Shown: in pieces, positions 1 through 8,060 of the stretch
How positions within the stretch are numbered: position 1 is the stretch's first letter
How the letters are laid out: each line of letters starts with the position of its first letter
Source of the DNA: Octadecabacter ascidiaceicola
GTDB lineage: Bacteria > Pseudomonadota > Alphaproteobacteria > Rhodobacterales > Rhodobacteraceae
DNA length: 64,000 nucleotides
Direction of reading: 5' to 3'
Assembly (NCBI RefSeq): GCF_900185015.1
Contig: NZ_FXYD01000001.1
Span: 558,001-622,000, forward strand
The notes under the pieces: generated by a model
Database searches by the model: none
Told to the model about the DNA's origin: nothing
Seen by the model: only the letters and a program-made list of their open reading frames with translations
Translations under genes and position numbers: made by a program

Positions 1-265
1 TAACAATTTCCAACAATGAGAAAGCCTAGTCTCGCCTATTCGAGTGCCGTTCGGGCCCGCTCACACGTGGCCAGTTCCTGTTCAATCGGCGTTAAATGGC
101 ATCACCAACGACAAATTCGAGCTTGCGCGTTTTGTTGCCCCCACCCTCAAGGCCGGACAACATCCCGTTTCATCCAGATATCGGGTCCCCAATTGCATTG
201 GTAAAATTCTTAAGCGGCTGGAGTGGCATCAAAAGCTGCGCCAATGAAAATCTAGGCAGTCTGTC
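1..265 (-). pseudogene. Decayed D-cysteine desulfhydrase / ACC deaminase-family gene (N-terminal part, runs off the left edge)
   Basis: Read on the minus strand, three frames in succession give pieces of the N-terminus of this PLP-dependent fold-type II family. About 259-195 encodes LPRFSLAQLLMPLQPLKN. About 185-165 encodes IWMKRD in a second frame. About 158-90 encodes GGGNKTRKLEF then VVGDA in another frame, which is the family's PLP-lysine region (consensus KRDDxTG...GGNKxRKLEFL). After a TAA stop near 88, short matches such as TGHV and ARTALE-stop-ARLGF resemble the expected segment around QSNHxRQTA. At least two frameshifts and several stops make it non-functional as it stands. No ATG is seen at the expected start. 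The family identity comes from recognised motifs, not a search. It could alternatively reflect sequencing indels, but several independent lesions favour real decay. Confidence 0.65.
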
Positions 266-414
266 GCGTATAGATCGACTGGAAATTCCCAGCCTAAAGA
301 ATAGGTTAGACAGGAAACTGACCAACTTCGCCGCAATGGTCAATTCAAGCCCCTCTCGGTTAACAAACCGATTCCAGACGACGATGAATATCGGCGAAGT
401 GGCGAAATCTACCG

Positions 415-439
415 AAAACGCCCGACCAAAGGCCGGGCG
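415..439 (-). terminator. Intrinsic terminator of the OmpA-like gene
   Basis: On the minus strand a hairpin with arms 439-431 and 427-419 (one A-C mismatch, 3-nt loop) is followed at once by four T residues. It lies 22 nt beyond the stop codon of the OmpA-like gene, as expected for its transcription end. Confidence 0.75.
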
Positions 440-461
440 CGCTCAAGAATTCCAAATTGGC

Positions 462-1655
462 TTACAGCTCTTCGCGGATCACAGCGAAATCGACGCGGCT
501 GTTACTGAACCCATCCAGCGGACGTGAATCAGATGGCGCCGCGAGGATCAGCTGATCTGAAGGAAAACCAGCATTCACCAGTTTCGCCATCAACACAGCG
601 GCACGCAATCGGCCTGTCGCGCTGTCTTCACCGGAAAACGCCGCATCGGAATGTTGTCCGATAAGACGCAAACGCGCCTGTGGGCAATTGGCCGCAATCG
701 TTGCCAGTTCTGATGCAAGCGCGAAATCCGCGTCTTCAACGATCATCCCGCTAGGCGCATATTCAATCGAAGCCCCCTGCACCGCCGCCTCAAGCTGCGC
801 TACACATGCGGCGAGTTGAAACTGTGTACCGGATGTTTCAAAGGACGGCGCGACGTAACTGGCTGGCTGCGCGTTTTCAACGATTGAGAACTCCACGCGG
901 CGGTCGTAAAACGCAGATGGCTGCGGCCCCTCAACCAATGACGGAACTGTGTCGCCTAGGCCAACAGCATCATACAGCTGCGCATCAACACCTGAGGCGG
1001 CAACGCGTGCAACGACGGCTTCGGCCCGCTCAAGGCTAAGACGTTGATTAATGACAGGGTCACCGGACGGGTCAGAGTGGCCTTCGACACGGATCGTCAC
1101 GCCAGGGCATTGGTGCGCCAACAGACCCAAGATACGTGCTTGGCCGAGCCCTTCTTGGGATCCGGTCAAGCCACCGCTTGGGAAATACACACGCGCTTGG
1201 GACGCCAAAATGCGCAACTCTTCCACGCACTGATTGTCACGCGCGAGGCTTTCTTGCGCTGCTGCGAAAAAGTCAGCCCCGACAGGGTCCGGTTCAGGGG
1301 TAGCGGTCGCTGCTTCTGCTCCCAACGCCACATCGCGCGCCTGTTCCAGCGTATCAATTGAGAACCCTGCGCTGCGTGTCACCTCAACGTCACTGTTTCC
1401 ATTCAGCAGAACCGCCAATTGCTGTGATACGTTTTCCGGTTCAGCAGGCGTTAACGGGACGGTTTCTTCGACCGGCTGCACAGCCGCAATAGCCGCTTCG
1501 GCCGCTTTTACGGTCTCGATTGAGGTTTCTTGGGCGATCTCTTGCCCGTCACCAGCAAACGACAGCTTGATGCGATCCATGAAACCCGACCCGACAGCCA
1601 AGATCGCTACGGTCGGCGCAATCCATGGTAAATTCTTGATTAATTTGTTTGTCAT
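462..1655 (-). CDS. Membrane-anchored protein with two OmpA-like repeats
   Basis: A 397-aa protein with one hydrophobic N-terminal segment (about residues 10-25), an Ala/Glu/Pro-rich linker (35-130) and an OmpA-like peptidoglycan-binding domain at about 143-260. That domain shows the EGHSDPSG motif at 191-198 and the RRVEF end at 252-256. A second, more diverged copy follows at about 284-393 (GQHSDAA, then SRVDF). Each copy carries a cysteine pair spaced exactly 40 residues (C143/C183 and C284/C324), so the tail looks like an internal duplication. The start is chosen for the GGGGGG purine tract 5 nt upstream of ATG. The likely role is a periplasmic protein tethering the envelope to peptidoglycan. 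Binding by the second copy is uncertain because the usual Asp/Arg ligands are partly lost. Confidence 0.8.
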   Translation of the reverse strand: MTNKLIKNLPWIAPTVAILAVGSGFMDRIKLSFAGDGQEIAQETSIETVKAAEAAIAAVQPVEETVPLTPAEPENVSQQLAVLLNGNSDVEVTRSAGFSIDTLEQARDVALGAEAATATPEPDPVGADFFAAAQESLARDNQCVEELRILASQARVYFPSGGLTGSQEGLGQARILGLLAHQCPGVTIRVEGHSDPSGDPVINQRLSLERAEAVVARVAASGVDAQLYDAVGLGDTVPSLVEGPQPSAFYDRRVEFSIVENAQPASYVAPSFETSGTQFQLAACVAQLEAAVQGASIEYAPSGMIVEDADFALASELATIAANCPQARLRLIGQHSDAAFSGEDSATGRLRAAVLMAKLVNAGFPSDQLILAAPSDSRPLDGFSNSRVDFAVIREEL

Positions 1656-2008
1656 CCGTTCCCCCCAGAACAGTCAGTTCGTCTCAAACGATTTGCCTCG
1701 GTAACAAGGCAGAACAAATTGCCCATATATAGATGTTTTACTGATATTTAGTAGCAAGACCACCCCCTACATCAACATAAGGTTGCAAAACCTGCCTCAA
1801 CCCAAATTTCCTCACCAGAATCAATGCCATCACAAATTCGCGTGTCTTTTTCGCCACAAGAATTCACCGCCATATTCGCGCCACATTTGCGCCACCCCTT
1901 CGACACGAACCCGCGCTTTGCTCATTTCACGGCCCAAAAAGAGGTCGAAAAATCGGCGGCCCATCCGCCAATCCGAGGCAACAAAACAGCAGACAAAGGA
2001 GCGGCCCG
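1656..2008. other. 353-nt non-coding stretch upstream of the OmpA-like gene and of a small plus-strand ORF
   Basis: The left part (about 1656-1760) is AT-rich and must hold the promoter of the minus-strand OmpA-like gene; a TATATA run lies at about 1724-1730. I cannot assign -35/-10 boxes with confidence. The right part (about 1790-2000) is C-rich on the plus strand. It is open in several frames, but none gives a recognisable protein, so it is probably the 5' leader of the small ORF at 2009. Confidence 0.4.
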
Positions 2009-2125
2009 ATGCCGACTCACACGCCGATACCCGCACCGAGCAACCAGCAGCCCTCCCCCAATGGGACGCAGCGCAGACCTGGCCCCCCCAAGCCTGTCGT
2101 CTTCAAAGACTTCGCAAGCATCTAA
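2009..2125 (+). CDS. Candidate small protein, 38 aa
   Basis: ATG at 2009 lies 8 nt after an AAGGAG ribosome-binding site (1995-2000) and opens a 38-codon frame ending in TAA at 2123. The N-terminal half is Pro/Thr/Gln-rich; the tail is PKPVVFKDFASI. I do not recognise a domain and assign no function. The strong SD, and the long hairpin with T-run about 65 nt downstream, support a short transcription unit: a small mRNA or leader peptide ahead of the TfoX-domain gene. It is too short to judge by codon use. Conservation of the VVFxDFASI tail in relatives would decide it. Confidence 0.42.
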   Translation: MPTHTPIPAPSNQQPSPNGTQRRPGPPKPVVFKDFASI

Positions 2126-2189
2126 CCCAGACAACCCAAGCTTTCAAAAGACCCCGGCGCCTTTCCTCCCCCTCAGGCGACGGAATTCA

Positions 2190-2253
2190 GGCCAGATGGT
2201 ACGCCGCGTTGATGTTCTCCAGCATCCTACCGCGTCCCTCTGGCCCTTTTTTT
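2190..2253 (+). terminator. Long structured hairpin with T-run (terminator or attenuator)
   Basis: GGCCAGA (2190-2196) pairs perfectly with TCTGGCC (2239-2245) and is followed directly by C and seven T. The interior can pair further: GGTA with TACC, and GATG with CATC closing an 8-nt loop. It sits between the small ORF ending at 2125 and the TfoX-domain gene starting at 2276. It can therefore end the small transcript or act as an attenuator for the downstream gene. Confidence 0.65.
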
Positions 2254-2275
2254 GCCTGACGCATAAGCTGGTCCA

Positions 2276-2602
2276 ATGGCAGCCATATCAACAATTCGAA
2301 ACATCGGCCCCGCGTCCGAAGCGATGTATAATGCTGCGGGTATTATGACGGCCGAGGACTTGCGCGAAATTGGAGCGGATGCGGCCTATGCAAAGCTGCT
2401 AGAAAACGGAAACCGCCCCCATTTCATCGGGTTTTATGCACTGCACATGGCGCTTCAGGGGCGACCGTGGAATGACTGCAAGGGCGAAGAAAAGAAAGCC
2501 CTACGGGTTAAGTTTGACGCGCTAAAGGCTACGCATTTCAACGAAGACAAATCAGAACTGGACGCCTTTATGGACCAGATCGGCCTGATCGATCGGCGGT
2601 AA
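2276..2602 (+). CDS. TfoX/Sxy C-terminal domain protein
   Basis: A 108-aa protein that is essentially only the helix-hairpin-helix-like TfoX C-terminal domain: opening ISTIRNIGPASE, then AGIMTAEDLREIGADAAY, then a segment around FYALHMALQGRPWND. In gammaproteobacteria the full-length TfoX/Sxy co-activates competence genes with CRP. Stand-alone C-terminal domains are common in Rhodobacterales and their role is not known. The ATG is taken because the domain begins four residues later; the ribosome-binding site is weak. It starts 23 nt after the T-run of a hairpin, which may control it. Confidence 0.78.
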   Translation: MAAISTIRNIGPASEAMYNAAGIMTAEDLREIGADAAYAKLLENGNRPHFIGFYALHMALQGRPWNDCKGEEKKALRVKFDALKATHFNEDKSELDAFMDQIGLIDRR

Positions 2603-2662
2603 CCCGCGCCTCTCCGCAACAGGACCTTTTGCAGTGAACAGTCAGCAGCTAGTCGTTACGCC

Positions 2663-3151
2663 ATGAGACATCTGTTATTGATCCCCCTCCTCGGCGTAAC
2701 CGCTTGTTCGCAACCGCAGACGGCTCAGACCACTGCGCCAATCGCCGTCAGCGAACCGACCCTCAACCCTGGTGAAACGGCTGAAATGCGCGCATTGGTC
2801 GTGAAATACGCTGCAATTCACGACATCCCCGAAGCCTTGCTGCATGCGGTCATTCAACGCGAAAGCGACTACCGTGCCGAGGCACGCAACGGGCCGTATT
2901 ACGGGCTGATGCAGATTTTGCCAGAAACGGCGGGCCAGATGGGGTTTACGGGTGCTCCGAACGATTTGCTCGATGCCGAAACCAACCTATTGTATGCGGG
3001 GCGCTACCTGCGCGGCGCGTGGCTTTTGTCGGATGGGGACATCAACACAGCCGTTCAATGGTACGCCCGTGGCTATTACTACGAAGCCCGCGACCGTTGC
3101 ATGTTGGTCGAAACCCGCCTGCGTGACCGCGAAGTGCGCCGCGACTGCTAA
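2663..3151 (+). CDS. Lytic transglycosylase (SLT-type) lipoprotein
   Basis: A 162-aa protein with a lipoprotein signal peptide (lipobox VTAC, Cys15) and a compact lysozyme-like transglycosylase domain at about 40-150. The catalytic Glu is E67 in the RESDY motif, followed by GLMQILPETA (81-90), a hallmark of soluble lytic transglycosylase family 1. It would cleave MurNAc-GlcNAc bonds in the periplasm, forming 1,6-anhydro products. It is short for the family and has no extra domain. Its stop codon overlaps that of the convergent DMT permease gene (TAA against TAG, shifted by one base). Confidence 0.88.
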   Translation: MRHLLLIPLLGVTACSQPQTAQTTAPIAVSEPTLNPGETAEMRALVVKYAAIHDIPEALLHAVIQRESDYRAEARNGPYYGLMQILPETAGQMGFTGAPNDLLDAETNLLYAGRYLRGAWLLSDGDINTAVQWYARGYYYEARDRCMLVETRLRDREVRRDC

Positions 3152-3972
3152 CCTCGCTTGCGCACCGAAACCGCGATCCCGCCGAGCACCACGGCAGAGG
3201 CCACAACCACGCTTAATGTGATGCTTTCATTGAGGAATATGGCACCTGCGATGATTGCAATCACCGGAACGCTCAACTGCGCCACGGCACTGGTGGTGGC
3301 TGCCACCTGTGGCAATACGCGATACCAAAGCGCATAGCCCAAGCCGGACATCACCGCACCGCTGACCAGCGCACAGACCAATCCACCCAACGACCAACCG
3401 CTGCCGATCAGGATCAGAACCAACGCCACCGGTGCACAAATCACAAAGCTGAGCGCCATGTCACCCAGCGGGTCTTTGCTGCCACGCCCGCGCATAGAAA
3501 ACACGCCCCAGCCAAAGCCCGACACCACCATGAACACCACGCCAACCGCGTCCAAGGTCATGCTCTCCGTCGGCCACAACAACCAGCCAAGCCCTGCCAT
3601 CGCGACGGCCATGCCCCCCCATTGGCGTAGACTTGGTTGGGTTCCAGACAAATAAGACCCGCCAAACATGGTGATCTGCACGACCCCGAACAGGATCAAC
3701 GCACCCACGCCAGACGGCAGCGTCAGATAGGCAATCGAAAACGGGACCAAATACAGCAACAACATGCACGCCGTAATGCCGCGCGATGCGTCAACGCGCC
3801 CCCAGCCACCACGCAACGACACCAACAGTGCTAACATCCCAGCCCCGCTTGCCAACCGCACCCCCGCAAACAGCAACGGTTCCATCCCATAGGTAAACAC
3901 CCCTGCCCGCGCCAGCACCGAATTGGCCGCAAAGGCGCACATGGTCACAGCGATCAGGGCAAACAGGTGCAT
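3148..3972 (-). CDS. DMT-superfamily permease (EamA type)
   Basis: A 274-aa protein with about ten predicted hydrophobic segments arranged as two EamA repeats (roughly 1-125 and 135-270) and a short basic C-terminus ending VRKRG. It belongs to the drug/metabolite transporter superfamily, 10-TMS family. Substrates in this group range from amino acids to nucleotide precursors and cannot be inferred here. It stands alone on the minus strand, convergent with the transglycosylase gene. The ndk terminator lies about 20 nt upstream of its ATG, so it needs its own promoter in that short gap or read-through from ndk. Confidence 0.85.
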   Translation of the reverse strand: MHLFALIAVTMCAFAANSVLARAGVFTYGMEPLLFAGVRLASGAGMLALLVSLRGGWGRVDASRGITACMLLLYLVPFSIAYLTLPSGVGALILFGVVQITMFGGSYLSGTQPSLRQWGGMAVAMAGLGWLLWPTESMTLDAVGVVFMVVSGFGWGVFSMRGRGSKDPLGDMALSFVICAPVALVLILIGSGWSLGGLVCALVSGAVMSGLGYALWYRVLPQVAATTSAVAQLSVPVIAIIAGAIFLNESITLSVVVASAVVLGGIAVSVRKRG

Positions 3973-3993
3973 ACAGGTATCCTTAAATGAAAG

Positions 3994-4026
3994 AAAAAGG
4001 CCCCGCCGGATCGCTCCGACGGGGCC
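3994..4026 (-). terminator. Intrinsic terminator of ndk
   Basis: On the minus strand GGCCCCG (4026-4020) and CGGGGCC (4005-3999) close a stem that extends through a further CGGA/TCCG pairing to a GCGA loop, followed by five T. It lies 22 nt after the ndk stop codon. Confidence 0.88.
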
Positions 4027-4048
4027 CTAAGATCAAATGCTAGGTGGC

Positions 4049-4471
4049 TTAGCCGACCAGCTCAAGACCGGAGAAGAAGAAGGCGATTTCTTCTGCTGCT
4101 GTTTCAGGAGCATCTGACCCGTGTACGGAGTTTTCACCGATGGACAGTGCGAATTCCTTACGGATTGTGCCGTCAGCGGCGTCTGCTGGGTTCGTTGCGC
4201 CCATAACTTCGCGGTTTTTCGCGATTGCGTCTTCGCCTTCCAGAACCTGAACAACGATCGGTTCGGAGATCATGAATTCGCAAAGTTCGCCAAAGAACGG
4301 ACGCTCGGAGTGTACGCCGTAGAATGTCTGCGCCTGTGCAAGGGACAACTGAATACGCTTGGACGCGACAATGCGCAGGCCAGCTTCTTCGAACTTGGCA
4401 GCGATCGCGCCTGTCAGGTTACGCTTTGTTGCGTCTGGTTTGATGATGGAGAATGTACGCTGGATAGCCAT
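4049..4471 (-). CDS. ndk: Nucleoside diphosphate kinase
   Basis: A 140-aa protein of the usual length. It converts NDPs to NTPs with ATP through a phosphohistidine intermediate. The N-terminal strand is [10 protein letters not shown], and the catalytic histidine is H117 in ENSVHGSD. The nucleotide-binding ERPFF segment is at 56-60, and the C-terminus [10 protein letters not shown] is typical of alphaproteobacteria. It is a single-gene unit, with a strong terminator downstream and a purine-rich GAAAGAG ahead of ATG. Housekeeping; no oddities. Confidence 0.97.
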   Translation of the reverse strand: MAIQRTFSIIKPDATKRNLTGAIAAKFEEAGLRIVASKRIQLSLAQAQTFYGVHSERPFFGELCEFMISEPIVVQVLEGEDAIAKNREVMGATNPADAADGTIRKEFALSIGENSVHGSDAPETAAEEIAFFFSGLELVG

Positions 4472-4567
4472 TTTGATGCTCTTTCATGTTTGAGAGTTTC
4501 GAGAGCGTGTCGCCCTCACATTAATTCTGCGGCGCAGGTAACACGGGGTTCACGGTTTGAAAAGCCA

Positions 4568-5437
4568 TCACACAAGTTGCGCTTGTATTGCTCGCCCTGC
4601 GGGGGTCAAGACAGCCTCTGTTCGCCGCATATAATGCCCACTGCCGAAAATCTCAAACAAAGGCTCACCAACATCCGGATGGGCCATTTTCTTCAGTTCT
4701 TCAAACAAAACCGCATCGCCGACGACATCGCCGTGATCCATCGCGCATCCCATGGCGTGCCCAACGAAATATGCAGCTTTCTTCCGTTCCGTAGGCGCAA
4801 CTTCCAACAGGTATCGCTGAATATTGGTCAGGCCAGATTCGGGATTAGGCCAACGTCGTTTCAAAATGCCCAACATCTTCGCCTCCAGAGCACCAAGAGC
4901 AGGAACTGGTGGGGCGTCACGCCCTTGGGTGAAGGCACACATGACCGCCCAAACCGTTTTCAAACGGTCCACCTCTTCGACATCAACGGATTGGACCCTA
5001 CCAGCTGATCTGAGCTCCTCCTCATTCAAGACACCCAGACCGTGACCATTTTCTGAGTGAAAATGACGCAAAAAGACTTGAGAAGGATCGACGCCATTGT
5101 CTGCAAGATACAGGATGGCGAAAATCGAAAACGTGGTATCCTGCACATCGGAACCCACCCAAATCTCAAACCGATCCACGCCCCGAATCCGCTGTGTCAT
5201 CGGCGGCAAGATCGCATCCCAGATCGAAAACTCAGGCTTGGGCCCAAACCATGAAAGATCCATTGGTATAGTCTGCCAATAGGCTCTGCGCGTATCAGTG
5301 AACCTGTCGAAATCCGAAATCTCACATAATGGACCGGTAACAAAGCTGTCGACACAACAGACAATCTCGAAAGACGGCTTAACTCGTCTGACCATACCGC
5401 CGGCTGATCGCCCTGAAACCAAAATCATCTGTTTCAT
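4568..5437 (-). CDS. DUF1835-like protein
   Basis: A 289-aa soluble protein. The N-terminal half resembles DUF1835: a beta-strand start (MILVSGRSAGG), an early segment with Asp/Trp positions around MDLSWFGPKPEF, then EIWVGSDVQDTTFSIFAILYLA and, after a short gap, LNEEELRSAG, matching the family's WYSxNxxEQ...LxxLSPEEL layout. A helical C-terminal half (about 165-280), probably DUF3658-like, follows. Family members have no established biochemical role. ATG at 5437 has AGGGA directly against it; the in-frame ATG at 5428 has that SD at a better distance, so the true start may be three codons later. Divergent from the ABC-F gene. Confidence 0.6.
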   Translation of the reverse strand: MKQMILVSGRSAGGMVRRVKPSFEIVCCVDSFVTGPLCEISDFDRFTDTRRAYWQTIPMDLSWFGPKPEFSIWDAILPPMTQRIRGVDRFEIWVGSDVQDTTFSIFAILYLADNGVDPSQVFLRHFHSENGHGLGVLNEEELRSAGRVQSVDVEEVDRLKTVWAVMCAFTQGRDAPPVPALGALEAKMLGILKRRWPNPESGLTNIQRYLLEVAPTERKKAAYFVGHAMGCAMDHGDVVGDAVLFEELKKMAHPDVGEPLFEIFGSGHYMRRTEAVLTPAGRAIQAQLV

Positions 5438-5482
5438 TCCCTAGAATTGACACGCCCCATCCCCTCTGGCAAGCGCACTCAC

Positions 5483-7339
5483 ATGTTACGCATCAAAGAA
5501 ATCACATACTCCGTTGCCGGCCGCACGCTGCTGGAAAACACATCCGTCACCATTCCGACAGGCCATAAGGTTGGCCTTGTGGGGCGCAACGGCACGGGTA
5601 AGACCACGCTGTTCAAGATCATTCGCGGTGAGATGGTCTTGGATACAGGTGAAATCGACATTCCAAAGGGCTGGAAAATCGGTGGCGTAAGCCAAGAAGT
5701 TCCGGGCAACGAAGTGTCATTGATCAACACCGTGCTTGCCGCCGACGTTGAACGCGTGGACCTGCTGGCCGAAGCCGAAACCGCCACTGACCCGAACCGC
5801 ATCGCAGAAATCCAGAACCGTCTTACCGATATCGACGCATGGTCCGCCGAAGCGCGTGCATCTTCCATCCTGAAAGGTCTGGGCTTTACCGCATCTGAGC
5901 AACTGCAACCTTGCTCTGCCTTCTCTGGTGGGTGGCGCATGCGGGTAGCACTGGCTGCGGTTCTGTTTTCTGAACCTGACCTTCTGTTGCTGGATGAACC
6001 GACCAACTATCTCGACCTCGAAGGCGCGCTTTGGCTTGAAGCCTATCTGGTTAAATACCCGCACACCGTGCTGATCGTGTCCCACGACCGCGAGCTACTG
6101 AACCGCTCCGTTGGCGGCATCCTGCACCTCGAAGACAAGGGGCTGATCTACTACACTGGCAATTACGACATGTTCGTCAAACAACGTGCGGAGAAACGCG
6201 CGCTCCTGACAGCCGCGGCCAAAAAACAAGACGCCAAACGCGCCCATCTGCAGGCCTTCGTGGATCGTTTCAAAGCGAAAGCGTCAAAAGCCAAACAAGC
6301 GCAATCCCGTGTCAAAGCCCTTGAAAAGATGGAAACAATCCGCGCACCGGAAGACGCCGCGCGCACAGTTTTCACTTTCCCTAAACCCGAAGAACTCTCC
6401 CCGCCCATCATCGCGACCGAGGGCGCCTCTGTGGGGTATGGCGACACAATCGTACTGGACAAACTCGACCTGCGCATCGACCAGGACGACCGTATCGCGC
6501 TGCTGGGGCGCAACGGCGAAGGTAAATCCACACTGTCCAAATTGCTGTCAGGGCGGCTTGAAAAGATGGGCGGAAAATTCGCGTCTTCAAGCAAGCTGCG
6601 CATCGGATTCTTTGCTCAACATCAAGTGGATGAACTGCGCATCGAAGAAACCCCACTGGACCACCTGTTCCGCGAACGCGGCAAAGAAGGTGGCGCAAAA
6701 CTGCGCGCCCGCCTTGCTGGATTTGGCCTTGGCGCAGATCAGGCCGACACCGAAGTCGGCCGCCTGTCCGGTGGCCAAAAGGCCCGTTTGTCGTTGCTAT
6801 TGGCGACACTTGACGCCCCGCACCTGCTGATCCTCGATGAGCCGACCAACCACCTCGATATCGAATCGCGCGAAGCCCTCGTCGAAGCCCTTACCGCCTA
6901 TACGGGCGCTGTGATCCTCGTCAGCCACGACATGCACCTTCTCTCCATGGTCGCTGATCGGCTCTGGCTGGTCAAAGACGGCCGCGTCGCTACCTTTGAC
7001 GACGACCTGCAAGCCTACCGGAAAATGCTGCTGACACCGGACACCCGCAAGGCCGACAAAGAAAAGCCCAAGAAACCGGCCAAGCCCAAAGCGTCCCGCG
7101 ACCAACTGCTGGCAATGAAGGCCGAAGTGCGCAAGTGCGAAGAACGTGTCAACAAAATCAATGACATGGCCGACAAACTGTCTAAGAAACTCGCCGACCC
7201 CGTGCTCTACGAAGACACCCGCAAAGGCGAGCTTGAGACATGGAACCGTAAATATGCCGAAGTCCGCGAAGCGCTGAAAAAAGCCGAAAGCCTCTGGATG
7301 ATGGCGCTGGAAAAACTCGACACCGCTGAGAAGGCTTAA
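5483..7339 (+). CDS. ABC-F family ATPase (translation factor type)
   Basis: A 618-aa protein with two ATP-binding cassettes in one chain and no membrane segments. Cassette 1 has Walker A GRNGTGKTT (34-42), an FSGGW signature and LLLLDEPTNYLD. Cassette 2 has GRNGEGKST, LSGGQKARLS and LLILDEPTNHLD followed by SHD. Between them lies the charged P-site-type linker (about 225-275, rich in Lys, Ala and Gln), and a Lys-rich coiled-coil tail ends the protein. This layout fits the Uup/YheS-like ABC-F proteins that act on the ribosome. ATG at 5483 is preferred because homologues begin with a strand like MLRIKEITYS. A TTG 12 codons earlier (5447) is open but lies only 9 nt from the divergent gene's start. 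Confidence 0.9.
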   Translation: MLRIKEITYSVAGRTLLENTSVTIPTGHKVGLVGRNGTGKTTLFKIIRGEMVLDTGEIDIPKGWKIGGVSQEVPGNEVSLINTVLAADVERVDLLAEAETATDPNRIAEIQNRLTDIDAWSAEARASSILKGLGFTASEQLQPCSAFSGGWRMRVALAAVLFSEPDLLLLDEPTNYLDLEGALWLEAYLVKYPHTVLIVSHDRELLNRSVGGILHLEDKGLIYYTGNYDMFVKQRAEKRALLTAAAKKQDAKRAHLQAFVDRFKAKASKAKQAQSRVKALEKMETIRAPEDAARTVFTFPKPEELSPPIIATEGASVGYGDTIVLDKLDLRIDQDDRIALLGRNGEGKSTLSKLLSGRLEKMGGKFASSSKLRIGFFAQHQVDELRIEETPLDHLFRERGKEGGAKLRARLAGFGLGADQADTEVGRLSGGQKARLSLLLATLDAPHLLILDEPTNHLDIESREALVEALTAYTGAVILVSHDMHLLSMVADRLWLVKDGRVATFDDDLQAYRKMLLTPDTRKADKEKPKKPAKPKASRDQLLAMKAEVRKCEERVNKINDMADKLSKKLADPVLYEDTRKGELETWNRKYAEVREALKKAESLWMMALEKLDTAEKA

Positions 7340-7354
7340 CCTTTCTTAACCCTG

Positions 7355-7384
7355 CCTTTGTTTCAAAATATCCCCCGCGGAGCG
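7355..7384 (+). repeat. Short intergenic motif, copy 1
   Basis: A stretch containing TTTGTTTCA, AAATATCCCC and CGCGGAG lies shortly after the ABC-F stop codon. A close variant follows edd at 56091-56121. AGCGTCC (7381-7387) pairs with GGACGCT (7399-7405). No T-run follows, so it is not a plain terminator. Confidence 0.5.
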
Positions 7385-7427
7385 TCCCCCCTTGCGCCGG
7401 ACGCTTCGCCCGTAAAGGATCATCCAC

Positions 7428-8054
7428 ATGGATCCCAATTTCCTCATCACCGCCTTCGTCGCGCTCTTTGTGGTCATCGACCCCATCGGCCTCGCGCCAT
7501 TGTTCGTCGCCCTTACCGCCGGTATGTCGCAACGAAAACGTCGCACCATTGCGATCCGAGCTTGCCTTGTTTCAATCGGAATTCTCCTTTTGTTTGCGCT
7601 GTTCGGCACTGGTATTCTGGAATTTGCAGGCATCTCAATGCCCGCATTCCGCATTGCGGGTGGCATTCTGCTGTTCCTAACCGCACTCGACATGTTGTTT
7701 GAACGCCGCCAGAAGCGTCGCGAAGATCAGGCTGAAGAAGAGGAAGATCATCATGACGATGACCCCTCCGTATTCCCGCTCGCGATCCCCTTAATCGCAG
7801 GTCCTGGGGCCATCGCGACCATCATCCTGTTTGTCGGCCAAACAAGCGGCACTGTTGGGTTCTTTGCAGTTATGGGCGTCCTTCTCGCGGTCCTTGCGAT
7901 CGTGTTTGTGCTGTTCCTCGGCTCCACGGCCATCGAACGCATGCTTGGTAAGACGGGAATTACCGTCGTGACACGCTTGTTAGGCATGCTGCTGGCTGCG
8001 CTCTCAGTACAGTTCGTCCTCGACGGATTGCGCTCCTTCGGATTGGGAAGTTAA
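7428..8054 (+). CDS. MarC-family integral membrane protein
   Basis: A 208-aa protein with six hydrophobic segments in two groups of three. The first repeat opens FVALFVVIDPIGLAPLF and the second FPLAIPLIAGPGAIATI, matching the MarC/YhcE (UPF0056) pattern with its conserved D-P-(I/V)-G and A-G-P-G motifs. The central cytoplasmic loop (about 90-112) is unusually charged: Arg/Lys first, then a run of Glu, His and Asp that could bind metal. Despite its name the family has not been shown to confer drug resistance; its transported substrate is unknown. AAAGGA precedes ATG. The aspartic protease gene follows after 6 nt, suggesting co-transcription. Confidence 0.9.
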   Translation: MDPNFLITAFVALFVVIDPIGLAPLFVALTAGMSQRKRRTIAIRACLVSIGILLLFALFGTGILEFAGISMPAFRIAGGILLFLTALDMLFERRQKRREDQAEEEEDHHDDDPSVFPLAIPLIAGPGAIATIILFVGQTSGTVGFFAVMGVLLAVLAIVFVLFLGSTAIERMLGKTGITVVTRLLGMLLAALSVQFVLDGLRSFGLGS

Positions 8055-8060
8055 GCGCAT

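Noticed and set aside
96-527. A 143-codon plus-strand frame at the left edge
   Set aside because: It runs through the terminator and the 3' end of the OmpA-like gene, and the minus strand of the same region carries recognisable PLP-enzyme motifs.
1783-2348. Two long overlapping plus-strand frames (158 and 174 codons) upstream of the TfoX-domain gene
   Set aside because: Both are Pro/Arg/Ser-rich without domains, cross the hairpin-T-run at 2190-2253, and conflict with the better supported 38-codon ORF and TfoX gene.
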